64,000 nt of DNA, from assembly GCF_002179965.1 (NCBI RefSeq), contig NZ_NGUQ01000014.1:434001-498000 (forward strand). The letters are read 5' to 3'. The notes under the pieces are model-generated. The model made no database searches and was not told the DNA's origin. It worked only from the letters and a program-made list of their open reading frames with translations. Below, piece after piece: positions 1 through 8,490 of the stretch (position 1 is its first letter; each line of letters opens with the position of its first letter). This DNA is from Pandoraea sp. PE-S2T-3 (GTDB taxonomy: Bacteria > Pseudomonadota > Gammaproteobacteria > Burkholderiales > Burkholderiaceae). The translations under genes were made by a program, and so were the position numbers.

Positions 1-77
1 CCCCCGCTTTCCCCTCTCGAGCACCACCGAACGCCGTCGCTCGTCCGCTCAATACTGCCGCCCCAACGCGACACCCA

Positions 78-111
78 ATAAAAAAACGGGGCACCGTTTC
101 CGGTACCCCGT
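78..111 (-). terminator. Rho-independent terminator after the oxalate antiporter gene
   Basis: Read on the minus strand, an 11-base stem (ACGGGGTACCG paired with CGGTGCCCCGT, one internal mismatch) is closed by a short loop and followed by a run of seven T. It begins about 25 bases past the stop codon of the antiporter gene, so it is placed to end that transcript. Confidence 0.8.
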
Positions 112-136
112 CCTTGTCAGTCACACCAGCACGGAC

Positions 137-1456
137 TTACTCGCTGGCGGGTGCCCCGATCGGCGGCACGTGCGAACTGAGCGTTTCCGGACTGTTCACG
201 CTCTCGATCCAGCGACGGCGCATCGGCTGGAGCAGGAACTTCGCCGCAATGGCGGCCGCGATGCTGATCACGGCTGCGGCGATGAACACACGGTCCCAGT
301 GACCACCCACGGCGAGCACCGACGCGAGCGGCACCAGCAGCGCTGCCGTTCCCTTTGCGGTGTACAGCGTACCGGCGTTCGACGCGGCATTCTTGCCACC
401 GAACGTGTCGGCACACAGCGCCGGGAAGATCGAGAAGATCTCGCCCCAGCACAGGAACGTCATCGCAGCGAAGAACACGAACATGTACGGGTTCTGACCG
501 AAGTGCATCAGGCCCAGCATCGCCACCCCTTCGCCGAGGAAGATGATGAACATCGCGTTTTCACGACCGATCTTGTCCGACACGAAACCACACAGCGGAC
601 GCGTAAAGCCGTTGCACAGGTTGTCGATCGACAGCGTCATCGTGAGCAGCGGCAGGGTCGCACCGAAGAGCGTCATCGGCATCGAAGCAATGCCGTAGTC
701 CTTCGCAATCGGGCCGATCTGCGCCGTGGCCATCAGGCCGCCTGCGGCCACCGCCACGAAGCACACATAGATCACCCAAAACACCGGCGTGCGAATCATC
801 TGACCCGAGGTGTAGTCGACCTTGGTCGCCAGATTGCGGCGCGACACGGTGACACCCTTCGGCGCACGCGGCTTGACCATCAGCAGCGCGAGGATGAAGA
901 TCGCCACGCCCTGCACGATGCCGAAGTTGAAGAACGCCGCTTCGTAGCCCGACTCGCGAATCATGTTCGCAATCGGAATCACCGTCAGCGCCGCCCCCGC
1001 ACCGAAGCCGGCCGCCGTGAGGCCAGCCGCGAGACCGCGCTTGTCCGGGAACCACTTGAGGGCGTTACCCACGCAGGTGCCGTACACGCAACCGGCACCG
1101 ATACCGGCGATGACGGCCGCCGTATAAAGCACGGTCAGCGTCGTGGCGTACGAGTACATGATCCACGAGAGCGCCACGCAGATAGCGCCGCCCGCAACGA
1201 CCGGACGGGGCCCGAAGCGATCGACGAGCCAGCCTTCGATCGGCACGAGCCAGGTTTCCACCACGATGAAGATCGAGAATGCGACCTGAATCGCCGCGAT
1301 GCCCCAATGATTCTTGGCCTCCATCGGCTCGACGAACAGCGTCCACGAATATTGCAGATTGGCCACCAGGCCCATACAGATGATGCCGATCACCAGTTGT
1401 GACCAGCGCCCTCCCAGAAAAGAGGTTTTCTCCTCCGGTTGCGCAGCTGCTTGCAT
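137..1456 (-). CDS. oxlT: Oxalate/formate antiporter (OFA family MFS)
   Basis: A 439-residue, 12-helix inner-membrane transporter of the OFA branch of the major facilitator superfamily, expected to exchange oxalate for formate or a related small carboxylate. Two charged residues essential in Oxalobacter OxlT have clear counterparts: Arg286 in NGFTRPLCGFVSDKIGR (OxlT Arg272) and Lys368 in LYTAKGTAA (OxlT Lys355). The WFPDKRGLAAGLTAAG segment (135-150) is also OxlT-like. The ATG at 1456 is chosen because it follows GGAGG at a good distance; the frame runs open another 279 bases upstream, but those residues are Arg-rich and not transporter-like. The gene is transcribed alone and ends at a strong terminator. 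Conserved binding residues make an oxalate-type substrate likely; the exact substrate is inferred. Confidence 0.85.
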   Translation of the reverse strand: MQAAAQPEEKTSFLGGRWSQLVIGIICMGLVANLQYSWTLFVEPMEAKNHWGIAAIQVAFSIFIVVETWLVPIEGWLVDRFGPRPVVAGGAICVALSWIMYSYATTLTVLYTAAVIAGIGAGCVYGTCVGNALKWFPDKRGLAAGLTAAGFGAGAALTVIPIANMIRESGYEAAFFNFGIVQGVAIFILALLMVKPRAPKGVTVSRRNLATKVDYTSGQMIRTPVFWVIYVCFVAVAAGGLMATAQIGPIAKDYGIASMPMTLFGATLPLLTMTLSIDNLCNGFTRPLCGFVSDKIGRENAMFIIFLGEGVAMLGLMHFGQNPYMFVFFAAMTFLCWGEIFSIFPALCADTFGGKNAASNAGTLYTAKGTAALLVPLASVLAVGGHWDRVFIAAAVISIAAAIAAKFLLQPMRRRWIESVNSPETLSSHVPPIGAPASE

Positions 1457-2594
1457 GACTTGCCTCCTGTTCCTGTCAGACGATTGCCGGCGGCCCGCCC
1501 GATCGCACGCACCTGCGCGCAGTGAAGGGGGTACCACCGTCATCGCGTGTCGTCGCGCGTCACGGCTTGGGTGACAGCGCGTACGGCACGCCTCCTGGCG
1601 TTGCATGCGGCTCATGGTTGGCCGCTTGATCCTGGAGCGTCGCCTGGCGGCGCGCTCGCGGGGCTCGGGCCCCGGCTGACTGACTTGCGGAAGCGCCAAA
1701 GGACACTTCCGGCCCCCGCTTCGGCGCGGCGGCACAGGCGTTTGGCCCGTGCCGGCAAGTTGCCGACTGCCGAAGGGTGGCTACGGTGAAGAATTCGAGT
1801 GCGGGTCACGGGTCTGCGGTGCTGTCGGTTTGCCGAAGTCACCTGACAGGCCGTCCCCCGTCACTCAGGCGGGCGCGCCTCGCGGACGCGTGATCGCCGA
1901 ATCGCCTGCCCACGACGGGCGGCAGGGAGATGAGGACCGCCGGGTGCCCCACGGCCATCGTGAGGACATGGGCGACGGATACGACTGGCCAGCCAGTGCG
2001 GTGCAAACGCCGCACTGAGGCTGCCCGAAAGGAAAGGTGTGCTTACCCAACTTGTGTCTCCGACTTGTGCCGCGGCCTGTCCAAACGCCTTCCGGTTCAC
2101 TCCGGAGGGTCTCGCTGCATCCGGATTTCCCCGGATTTTTGCGAAACTTTGGTGGCCGCTCCGACAAATTGAATCTGATATACAAGATTCAATATATCGA
2201 ATTAAGTATTTTTTATGGTTCCAAAAGTAGTCGATGCCTGAAGCACTGTCAACCCGAGTGCGCCCGCTTTCGGGTGTCGGTCAGCGCGTGAACGAGGGTT
2301 TGCGTAGGCGTGCGACGTGAGCACTTGATAACCGCGAAACGCACGGCAGCCTTACGGGGATGGGGTGACAGGTGGACTGAGACGCGTGTCCCCGTGCCGT
2401 CGCGGCGTGGCGACGCACAGCACAAGGTCAGGGAAAACGATGACGTTTTGACAGGTGATGCGAGCGTTCGAAAGACGCTCGTTTGGCGTGGCCGGTGACG
2501 CCCGAGGCGACCCGCTGTGGTCAGTCGTGGCGGGTGGTGGCTAGTTGCGGCCGATGGCGGACGACATTGGCGATGCCGCCCGCCGCCCAGTCGG
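1457..2594. other. 1.1-kb stretch without a recognisable gene
   Basis: No frame here gives a protein with recognisable domains, a convincing start or normal codon use; the short open frames are Arg/Pro/Ser-rich, as expected from GC-rich non-coding DNA. An AT-rich island at about 2164-2230 contains an inverted repeat. The part next to 1457 must hold the antiporter promoter, which I could not pinpoint. Confidence 0.6.
2168..2193. promoter_or_regulatory. ATTGAATC-N10-GATTCAAT inverted repeat in AT-rich island
   Basis: Perfect 8-base arms flank a 10-base AT-rich centre, inside the only AT-rich patch of the 1.1-kb gap. The 26-base dyad is the size of a dimeric repressor or activator site. It lies about 710 bases upstream of the antiporter start and about 400 bases beyond the stop of the GntR gene, so its target is not obvious. 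Confidence 0.4.
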
Positions 2595-3440
2595 TCAGAC
2601 GGCGCCGGTGTCGCCCGAGTTGTCGCGGATGAAAGCGAGGTGTTCGCGCAGCGAGCGCTGCGCGCTGGCGCCATCATGCGACGCCACGGCATTGAAGATG
2701 CGGCGATGCTGATCGATCAGTTCGGCCAGATCGGCGCCGTGACCGACGATGGCGCGGTAGTTGTCCACGACCGAGCCGCGCAGCAATTCGAAGATGGCGT
2801 GCATCAGGTGAACCAGCACGAGGTTGTGCGTAGCTTCCGCAAGCGCCAGATGGAAATGGGCGTCGAGTTCCGGCACCCGGGTCAGCAGCGACGCGCCACG
2901 GGCGTCACCGTCTTGACCATCGAGTCCATCATGTCCATCACGCCCGGCCGCATAAGCCGCCTCCAGCGCCTCGAGCGCCTGCGCCAGCCGGGCAATGTCC
3001 TCGGGCGTGGCACGCTCGGCCGCCAGTTCGACGGCCTTGGCTTCGAGCACTTCCCGCATTTCCAGCACGTCGTCGACCGTCTTGCTGTGGCGCGACATCA
3101 GTTGCGAGAGCGGTTCGGCGAGCAGTGGCTGACTGGCGTTGGCGACCAGATACCCGCCGCCGGCGCGTCCGACGATCAGGCCGCGCGACTCCAACCGCAG
3201 CAACGCCTCACGCAACGAGGGCCGCGATACGCCCATCTGCTGGGCCAGATCGCGCTCCGACGGCAGCGCCGAACCGGGGGCCAGACGCCCTTCGACGACC
3301 ATCGTCTCCAGTTGCTCGTAGACCATGTCGGACAGCCGCAGACGCGGCGGCGGCGTGACCGGCGCAAAGCTCGCGACGGCACCCGGAATATCGCTGGTGG
3401 ATACAGTGGACATAGGCAGAGACGGCTCGGTAGACGACAT
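2595..3440 (-). CDS. glcC: GntR-family (FadR/LldR subfamily) regulator of the glycolate operon
   Basis: A FadR-type GntR repressor/activator of about 281 residues. After a short Ser/Pro-rich lead come the winged helix (SERDLAQQMGVSRPSLREAL followed by RLESRGLI) and a helical C-terminal FCD ligand-binding domain with metal-ligand-type residues (DAHFHLALAEATHN, then a late His). It is divergent from glcDEF across a gap full of palindromes, matching GlcC regulators that sense glycolate or related 2-hydroxyacids. The start is uncertain: ATG 3440 and ATG 3413 both lack a strong ribosome-binding site, and a further in-frame ATG at 3536 would put the start inside sequence that looks like the regulatory gap. 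The family is certain; the glycolate ligand is inferred from context. Confidence 0.8.
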   Translation of the reverse strand: MSSTEPSLPMSTVSTSDIPGAVASFAPVTPPPRLRLSDMVYEQLETMVVEGRLAPGSALPSERDLAQQMGVSRPSLREALLRLESRGLIVGRAGGGYLVANASQPLLAEPLSQLMSRHSKTVDDVLEMREVLEAKAVELAAERATPEDIARLAQALEALEAAYAAGRDGHDGLDGQDGDARGASLLTRVPELDAHFHLALAEATHNLVLVHLMHAIFELLRGSVVDNYRAIVGHGADLAELIDQHRRIFNAVASHDGASAQRSLREHLAFIRDNSGDTGAV

Positions 3441-3569
3441 GTCGGCTGGGGTTCTCGACGAAAAATACTCAGAGACGCAACGATACAGGATGGCACTCGC
3501 GCCGGGGCAGGCCAGCGCCGCCCCGGACGTCCTCACTAAGCGGTTGACTGGGAATTGCCCTCAAACCAA

Positions 3570-3655
3570 GGGTTAACCCGGTAGTCGAAATAAGACCATT
3601 CCCTTTAGGATGACGTCATCGGACAACTGGTCGACCAGTCTACCAGTAGACCAGA
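3570..3655. promoter_or_regulatory. Operator cluster between glcC and glcD
   Basis: Three perfect palindromes sit in about 70 bases: GGGTTAACCC (3570-3579), GATGACGTCATC (3609-3620) and ACTGGTCGACCAGT (3626-3639). From 3635 the motif ACCAG recurs three times at 8-base intervals. TGGTCGACCA fits the TGGT-N-ACCA form bound by FadR/LldR-type regulators. The cluster ends about 45 bases before glcD, so it probably controls both divergent genes. Confidence 0.6.
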
Positions 3656-3699
3656 TAGAACATAATAACCGTCAACGACCCTTCGAGCACGAGACGCCC

Positions 3700-5319
3700 A
3701 TGGCTTCGAATCCTCAACCGACACGCAGTCCGCCCGCCTCGGCCGGACCGGCGGCGCCGGACACGCTTCGCCACGACACGCCCCCGACCGGCACTGCCGG
3801 TGCCGCCAACGCCGCTGGCTTGCCCATCGTGTCGGCCGAACCTGTCTTCCCGGCAGTCGACGAGCACCAGCGCGCAGCCAGGCTTGCGGCCTTGCGCGCC
3901 GCCGTCCCCGACGCCCTGTGGCTCACCGACCGCGAACAGATCACGCCGTATGAGTGCGACGGTCTGGCGGCCTACCGCCGCTTGCCGCTGGCGGTGGTCC
4001 TGCCGTCGGACGAAGATCAGGTGTGCCGCATTCTGCGTGCCTGCCGCGCGCATCAGGTCCCGGTCGTGCCACGGGGCGCGGGCACCGGATTGTCGGGCGG
4101 TGCGATGCCGATTACCGACGGCATCGTGCTCTCGCTGGCGAAGTTCAAACGCATTCTCGACGTCGACGCGTACGCGCGAACAGCCACCGTCCAACCCGGC
4201 GTGCGCAACCTCGCCGTGTCGGAAGCCGCCGCGCCTTACGGCTTGTACTACGCCCCCGATCCCTCCTCGCAGATCGCCTGCACGATTGGCGGAAACGTCT
4301 CCGAGAACTCCGGCGGCGTGCACTGCCTGAAATACGGCCTCACCGTGCACAACGTGTTGCGCGTGCGTGCCGTGACGATGGATGGCGACGTCGTGGAATT
4401 CGGCTCGCATGCGCTCGATTCACCGGGCCTCGATCTGCTCTCCGTGTTTATCGGCAGTGAAGGCATGTTCTGCGTCGTGACCGAGATCACGGTCAAGCTC
4501 GTGCCGAAACCGCAAGTGGCGCAAGTCGTCATGGCGAGCTTCGACGACGTGGAAGCGGGCGGCAACGCCGTGGCCGCGATCATTGCCGCGGGCATCATCC
4601 CGGCGGGTCTCGAAATGATGGACAAGCCGGCAACGCAGGCCGTCGAAGAGTTCGTCCACGCGGGCTACGATCTGAACGCTGCGGCCATCCTGCTAAGCGA
4701 ATCCGACGGCACCGCGGAAGAAGTCGCCGAAGAAATCGCCCGCGTCTCGGCGGTGCTGCGCGCCTCCGGTGCCACGCGCATTCAGGTGTCGACGTCCGAA
4801 GCCGAACGCCTGCGGTTCTGGTCAGGACGCAAGAATGCCTTCCCTGCGGCGGGCCGCATCTCGCCCGACTACTACTGCATGGACGGCACGATTCCGCGCC
4901 GCACGATCGGCACGCTGCTCAAGCGGATCGAAGCGATGGAAGGGCAATACGGCCTGCGCTGCATCAACGTCTTCCACGCAGGCGACGGCAACATGCATCC
5001 GCTGATTCTGTTCAACGGCAACGATCTCGACGAATGGCATCGCGCCGAAGCGTTCGGCAGCGACATTCTCGAAGCCTGTGTCGAACTGGGTGGCACCGTC
5101 ACCGGCGAGCACGGCGTCGGTATCGAAAAGATCAACTCCATGTGCGTGCAGTTCTCGCCGGAAGAGCGCGATGCGTTCTTCGCGATCAAGCGCGCCTTCG
5201 ACCCTGCCGGGTTGCTCAACGCCGACAAGGCGATCCCCACGCGCGCGCGCTGCGCCGAGTACGGCAAGATGCACGTGCGTAACGGCCTGTTGCCGCACCC
5301 TGATTTGCCGAGGTTCTGA
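3700..5319 (+). CDS. glcD: Glycolate oxidase, FAD-linked subunit GlcD
   Basis: The FAD-binding catalytic subunit of glycolate dehydrogenase, which oxidises glycolate to glyoxylate and passes electrons to the respiratory chain through GlcE and GlcF. The protein has 539 residues, about 40 more than E. coli GlcD because of a Pro/Ala-rich N-terminal extension. The vanillyl-alcohol-oxidase-type FAD domain shows PRGAGTGLSGGA (124-135) and IGGNVSENSGG (196-206). The C-terminal FAD-oxidase domain has the HAGDGNMHP and GEHGVG motifs. ATG 3700 follows a GAGA-type site; an in-frame ATG at 3610 lies inside the operator cluster and is rejected. The stop overlaps glcE by one base, so translation is coupled. 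Confidence 0.93.
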   Translation: MASNPQPTRSPPASAGPAAPDTLRHDTPPTGTAGAANAAGLPIVSAEPVFPAVDEHQRAARLAALRAAVPDALWLTDREQITPYECDGLAAYRRLPLAVVLPSDEDQVCRILRACRAHQVPVVPRGAGTGLSGGAMPITDGIVLSLAKFKRILDVDAYARTATVQPGVRNLAVSEAAAPYGLYYAPDPSSQIACTIGGNVSENSGGVHCLKYGLTVHNVLRVRAVTMDGDVVEFGSHALDSPGLDLLSVFIGSEGMFCVVTEITVKLVPKPQVAQVVMASFDDVEAGGNAVAAIIAAGIIPAGLEMMDKPATQAVEEFVHAGYDLNAAAILLSESDGTAEEVAEEIARVSAVLRASGATRIQVSTSEAERLRFWSGRKNAFPAAGRISPDYYCMDGTIPRRTIGTLLKRIEAMEGQYGLRCINVFHAGDGNMHPLILFNGNDLDEWHRAEAFGSDILEACVELGGTVTGEHGVGIEKINSMCVQFSPEERDAFFAIKRAFDPAGLLNADKAIPTRARCAEYGKMHVRNGLLPHPDLPRF

Positions 5320-6488
5320 TGTCACAGGCCCCTACGATTTCCCCTCTCGCCACTGAAGCGTTGGGCGCAACGGCCGCACCGATTGCGCAAGACACGCAAG
5401 CCGCTCGCCATGCAGCGCAGGCACTCGACGTCATCCGCGCACGCGTGCTCGCGGCCACCGCTGCGGGGACACCGCTCGACATTCACGGCGGCAATACCAA
5501 GCGCTGGTACGGTCAGCCGCCATCAGGCGAGCCGCTCGACATGCGCGCCTACGCGGGCATCGTCTCGTACGATCCGGCTGAACTCGTCATCACCGCGCGC
5601 GCCGGTACGCCGCTCGCCGACATCGAAGCCGCACTCGCGCAGAAGGGCCAGATCCTGCCCTTCGAGCCGCCGCACTTCGGCCCGGGCGCGACGCTGGGCG
5701 GTTGCATCGCCGCCGGTCTGGCCGGCCCTCGCCGCCCGCACGTGGGCGCACCGCGCGACTTCGTGCTGGGCGCCGTGGTCATGAACGGACAAGGACAGGT
5801 GTTGCACTTCGGCGGACAGGTCATGAAGAACGTAGCCGGCTACGATGTTTCGCGCGTGCTCGCCGGTGCACTCGGCACCCTCGGCGTGCTGCTCGAACTC
5901 TCGATCAAGGTGCTGCCGCAACCGGTCGCCGAAGCTACGTTGCGCTATGCCATGCCGCAAGCGCAGGCCATCGATCAGCTCAATCGCTGGGGCGGCCAGC
6001 CGCTGCCGCTGATGGGTTCGGCGTGGCACGACGGCGTGCTCAGCGTGCGTCTGGGCGGCGCGGCGGCCGCCATCGATGCCGCGCGCAGCGCCATGGGCGG
6101 CGAACTGATCGACGTGATCGAAGCGCAGCAGTTCTGGCTATCGCTGCGCGAACAGACGCACCCGTTCTTCGCACGCTCACCGATTGGCGCACAAGGCGAA
6201 GCGCTCTGGCGTTTGTCGGTACCGCCGACCACGCCGCCGCTCGCGCACGGCGATGAGCAGTTGATCGAATGGGGCGGTGCGCAACGGTGGTGGATTACAC
6301 CGCGCAGCGCTGCCGAAGTGCGCGCCATTGCCGCAGCGACAGGCGGGCATGCTACGCTGTTCCGCCACGGCGACAAGTCGGCCGGTGTGTTCACCGCACA
6401 ACCGGCCGCAATACAAGCCATCGGCGAGCGCTTGCAGCAAGCTTTCGATCCGAGCCGCATCTTCAACCGCCACCGGCTGTACTGCTAA
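5319..6488 (+). CDS. glcE: Glycolate oxidase, FAD-binding subunit GlcE
   Basis: A 389-residue second FAD-binding subunit of the glycolate dehydrogenase complex. It carries the FAD-type motif GPGATLGGCIAAG (about 126-138) and VMKNVAGYDVSR, both typical of GlcE, and lacks the long C-terminal oxidase domain of GlcD. The C-terminal FDPSRIFNRHR matches the usual GlcE tail. The ATG shares a base with the glcD stop (TGATG), and glcF follows six bases after the stop. The three genes therefore form one translationally coupled operon. E. coli activity needs all three subunits, so the operon should be functional even though no glcG or glcB malate synthase follows. Confidence 0.92.
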   Translation: MSQAPTISPLATEALGATAAPIAQDTQAARHAAQALDVIRARVLAATAAGTPLDIHGGNTKRWYGQPPSGEPLDMRAYAGIVSYDPAELVITARAGTPLADIEAALAQKGQILPFEPPHFGPGATLGGCIAAGLAGPRRPHVGAPRDFVLGAVVMNGQGQVLHFGGQVMKNVAGYDVSRVLAGALGTLGVLLELSIKVLPQPVAEATLRYAMPQAQAIDQLNRWGGQPLPLMGSAWHDGVLSVRLGGAAAAIDAARSAMGGELIDVIEAQQFWLSLREQTHPFFARSPIGAQGEALWRLSVPPTTPPLAHGDEQLIEWGGAQRWWITPRSAAEVRAIAAATGGHATLFRHGDKSAGVFTAQPAAIQAIGERLQQAFDPSRIFNRHRLYC

Positions 6489-6494
6489 AAGACG

Positions 6495-7748
6495 ATGCAA
6501 ACGAACCTCGCAGAATTCCTCCGCCACACACCGGATGGCGACGAAGCCGAAGCCATTCTTCGCAAATGCGTGCATTGCGGCTTTTGCACGGCCACGTGCC
6601 CGACTTACCAGTTGCTGGGCGACGAACTCGATGGCCCGCGCGGGCGCATCTACCTCATTAAGCAGATGGTCGAAGGCCAGCCCGTGACGCGCGAAACGCA
6701 GCGCCATCTGGACCGCTGCCTCACCTGCCGCAGTTGCGAATCGACCTGCCCGTCGGGCGTGCAATACGGACGTCTGGCCGAAATCGGCCGCCGCCACGTC
6801 GACGCGAAAGTCGGCCGCCCGGCCAGTGAGCGCGCGCTGCGCTGGACGCTCGCCCACGTGCTGCCCAATCGCGCGCTGTTTTCACCGGCGCTGCGTCTGG
6901 GTCAGCAATTCCGCACGCTGCTGCCCCGATCGCTGCGTGAGAAGGTGCCGCACCGTCAGCGCTCGGGCAGTTGGCCGCAGGGCAAACACGCGCGCCGCAT
7001 GCTGATGCTCGAAGGCTGCGTGCAACCCGCCATGCTGCCGAACGTCAACAAGGCGACGGCGCGCGTGCTCGACGCGCTCGGCATCGAGATGGTCCGTCCG
7101 TCGTCGGCCGGCTGTTGTGGCGCGATTCGCCTGCATCTGAACTATCACGACGACGGGCTCGACGATGCGCGCCGCAACATCGACGCCTGGTGGCCCGAGA
7201 TCGAAGCGGGTGCCGAGGCCATCGTGATCAACGCGTCGGGCTGCGGCGCGACCATCAAGGAATACGGCCATCTGCTGCGCCACGACGCGCAATACGCGGG
7301 CAAGGCGCAGCGTGTCTCCGAGTTGGCGCGCGATCTCTCGGAAGTCATGCTCGATAACGTGGAAGCGTTGCAGCGCCGCATGCCGAACCGGAAGACCGGC
7401 AAGATTGCCTATCACCCGCCCTGCACGTTGCAGCACGGTCAGCAGCTCAAGGGCGTGGTGGAGAAGCTGCTCGCGCAGGTTGGCGTGAACGTGATGCTGC
7501 CGCAGGACAGCCACATTTGCTGCGGCTCGGCGGGGACGTATTCGGTAACGCAGCCGGTGCTCTCGCATCAACTGCGCGACGCCAAGTGGAAGTCGCTCGA
7601 CGCTCTCGATCCGGAACTGGTGGTATCGGCCAACGTGGGCTGCATCTGCCATTTGCAGGCGACCGCCAAGGGCGAACATTCGCGTGATCACGCGCCGGTC
7701 CAGCACTGGATCGAGTTGCTCGACCGGCTGATGACGCCGGCCCAGTGA
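6495..7748 (+). CDS. glcF: Glycolate oxidase, iron-sulfur subunit GlcF
   Basis: The 417-residue electron-transfer subunit. Two ferredoxin-like [4Fe-4S] motifs are intact: Cys25/28/31/35 (CVHCGFCTATCP) and Cys75/78/81/85 (CLTCRSCESTCP). Two cysteine-rich CCG domains follow, visible as AGCCGAIRLH and HICCGSAGTYS, the type found in heterodisulfide reductase and GlpC-like proteins. All cluster ligands seen in active homologues are present. It is the last gene of glcDEF; a GC-rich hairpin follows about 75 bases downstream. The subunit is expected to anchor the complex peripherally at the inner membrane and feed electrons to quinone. Confidence 0.93.
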   Translation: MQTNLAEFLRHTPDGDEAEAILRKCVHCGFCTATCPTYQLLGDELDGPRGRIYLIKQMVEGQPVTRETQRHLDRCLTCRSCESTCPSGVQYGRLAEIGRRHVDAKVGRPASERALRWTLAHVLPNRALFSPALRLGQQFRTLLPRSLREKVPHRQRSGSWPQGKHARRMLMLEGCVQPAMLPNVNKATARVLDALGIEMVRPSSAGCCGAIRLHLNYHDDGLDDARRNIDAWWPEIEAGAEAIVINASGCGATIKEYGHLLRHDAQYAGKAQRVSELARDLSEVMLDNVEALQRRMPNRKTGKIAYHPPCTLQHGQQLKGVVEKLLAQVGVNVMLPQDSHICCGSAGTYSVTQPVLSHQLRDAKWKSLDALDPELVVSANVGCICHLQATAKGEHSRDHAPVQHWIELLDRLMTPAQ

Positions 7749-7824
7749 CGTCTGTCTGACGACGCTATCCCGACGACGCTCGCGTTGTGATTCCCGCCTG
7801 ACCCCATCCCCACGATGTCGACCT

Positions 7825-7851
7825 GAGGCTGCCGATCTGATCGGCGGCCTC
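7825..7851 (+). terminator. Possible terminator hairpin after glcF
   Basis: GAGGCTGCCGAT pairs with ATCGGCGGCCTC around a CTG loop (one G-T pair). The stem is very stable but no T-run follows, so it is either a U-less terminator or a 3'-end stabilising hairpin for the glcDEF message. Confidence 0.45.
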
Positions 7852-7941
7852 ACCCCTACTGATACGGCCGAGCGCCGATTATCCCCACAGCAGGGACAAT
7901 CAATCCCGGCCGTGCCCGTTTATCTGGACGATCGCACTCCC

Positions 7942-7978
7942 TAGAATCGGGGCTAAGTCAGCACAACGTCGTGCTGAC
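7942..7978 (+). promoter_or_regulatory. Promoter -10 and GTCAGCAC-N6-GTGCTGAC operator upstream of the doxX operon
   Basis: TAGAAT at 7942-7947 is a plausible -10 box (the -35 match is weak). From 7957, perfect 8-base arms GTCAGCAC and GTGCTGAC enclose AACGTC. The dyad would cover the transcription start region, a placement typical for repression. It lies about 50 bases upstream of the doxX start. Confidence 0.45.
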
Positions 7979-8028
7979 AAGCCAAACGTTGCGCTGAACA
8001 ACAACCGATTCCCTCGCTGGAGCCTGTC

Positions 8029-8442
8029 ATGATCGATACCAAAACCGCCCCGTACGCCGCGCTGTTGCTGCGCGTGTCGCTGGGCATTCTGTTCCTCGCC
8101 CACTTGTCGCTGAAAGTGTTCGTGTTCACGATCCCCGGGTTTGTCGGGTTCTTCGGCTCGCTGGGTCTGCCGCCCTTCCTGGCGTATGTCACGATGGCAC
8201 TCGAACTCGTCGGCGGCCTGATGCTGATTACCGGCTTTTATGCCCGCTGGGCGGCTCTGCCCCTCGCCGCACTGATGCTCGGCACCATCGTGAGCGTGCA
8301 CGGTCACAACGGCTGGGCGTTCACCAACAAGGGCGGCGGCTGGGAATTCCCCGCGTTCTGGCTGGTCGCGCTGCTCGTGGTGGCCCTGCTGGGTGACGGC
8401 GCCTGGTCGGTTCGTTCGGCCGCTCGCACCCGCACCGCGTAA
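8029..8442 (+). CDS. DoxX family membrane protein
   Basis: A 137-residue inner-membrane protein with four predicted helices and the DoxX signature LLRVSLGILFLAHLSLK near the N-terminus, followed by ALELVGGLMLITGFYARWAALPLAALML. DoxX proteins are poorly defined; some act with redox partners or in oxidative and sulfur stress. ATG 8029 is preceded by a GGAG-type site (CTGGAGCCTGTC). It is first in a probable operon with the dioxygenase at 8491 and the LysR gene at 9381, all on the plus strand with short gaps. The pairing with a LigB-type dioxygenase suggests a role in handling an aromatic or quinone compound, which is inference. Confidence 0.85.
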   Translation: MIDTKTAPYAALLLRVSLGILFLAHLSLKVFVFTIPGFVGFFGSLGLPPFLAYVTMALELVGGLMLITGFYARWAALPLAALMLGTIVSVHGHNGWAFTNKGGGWEFPAFWLVALLVVALLGDGAWSVRSAARTRTA

Positions 8443-8472
8443 TGCTCGTAATGCTCGTAATGCTCGTAATGC
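8440..8472 (+). repeat. Tandem repeat of TAATGCTCG (3.7 copies)
   Basis: Three exact 9-base units and a partial fourth start at the TAA stop codon of the doxX gene and fill most of the 48-base gap to the dioxygenase start. Copy-number changes would alter the spacing between the two genes, but the downstream ribosome-binding site (GGAG, about 8480) lies outside the repeat. Confidence 0.8.
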
Positions 8473-8490
8473 TTTGCTGGAGAAATCGTC

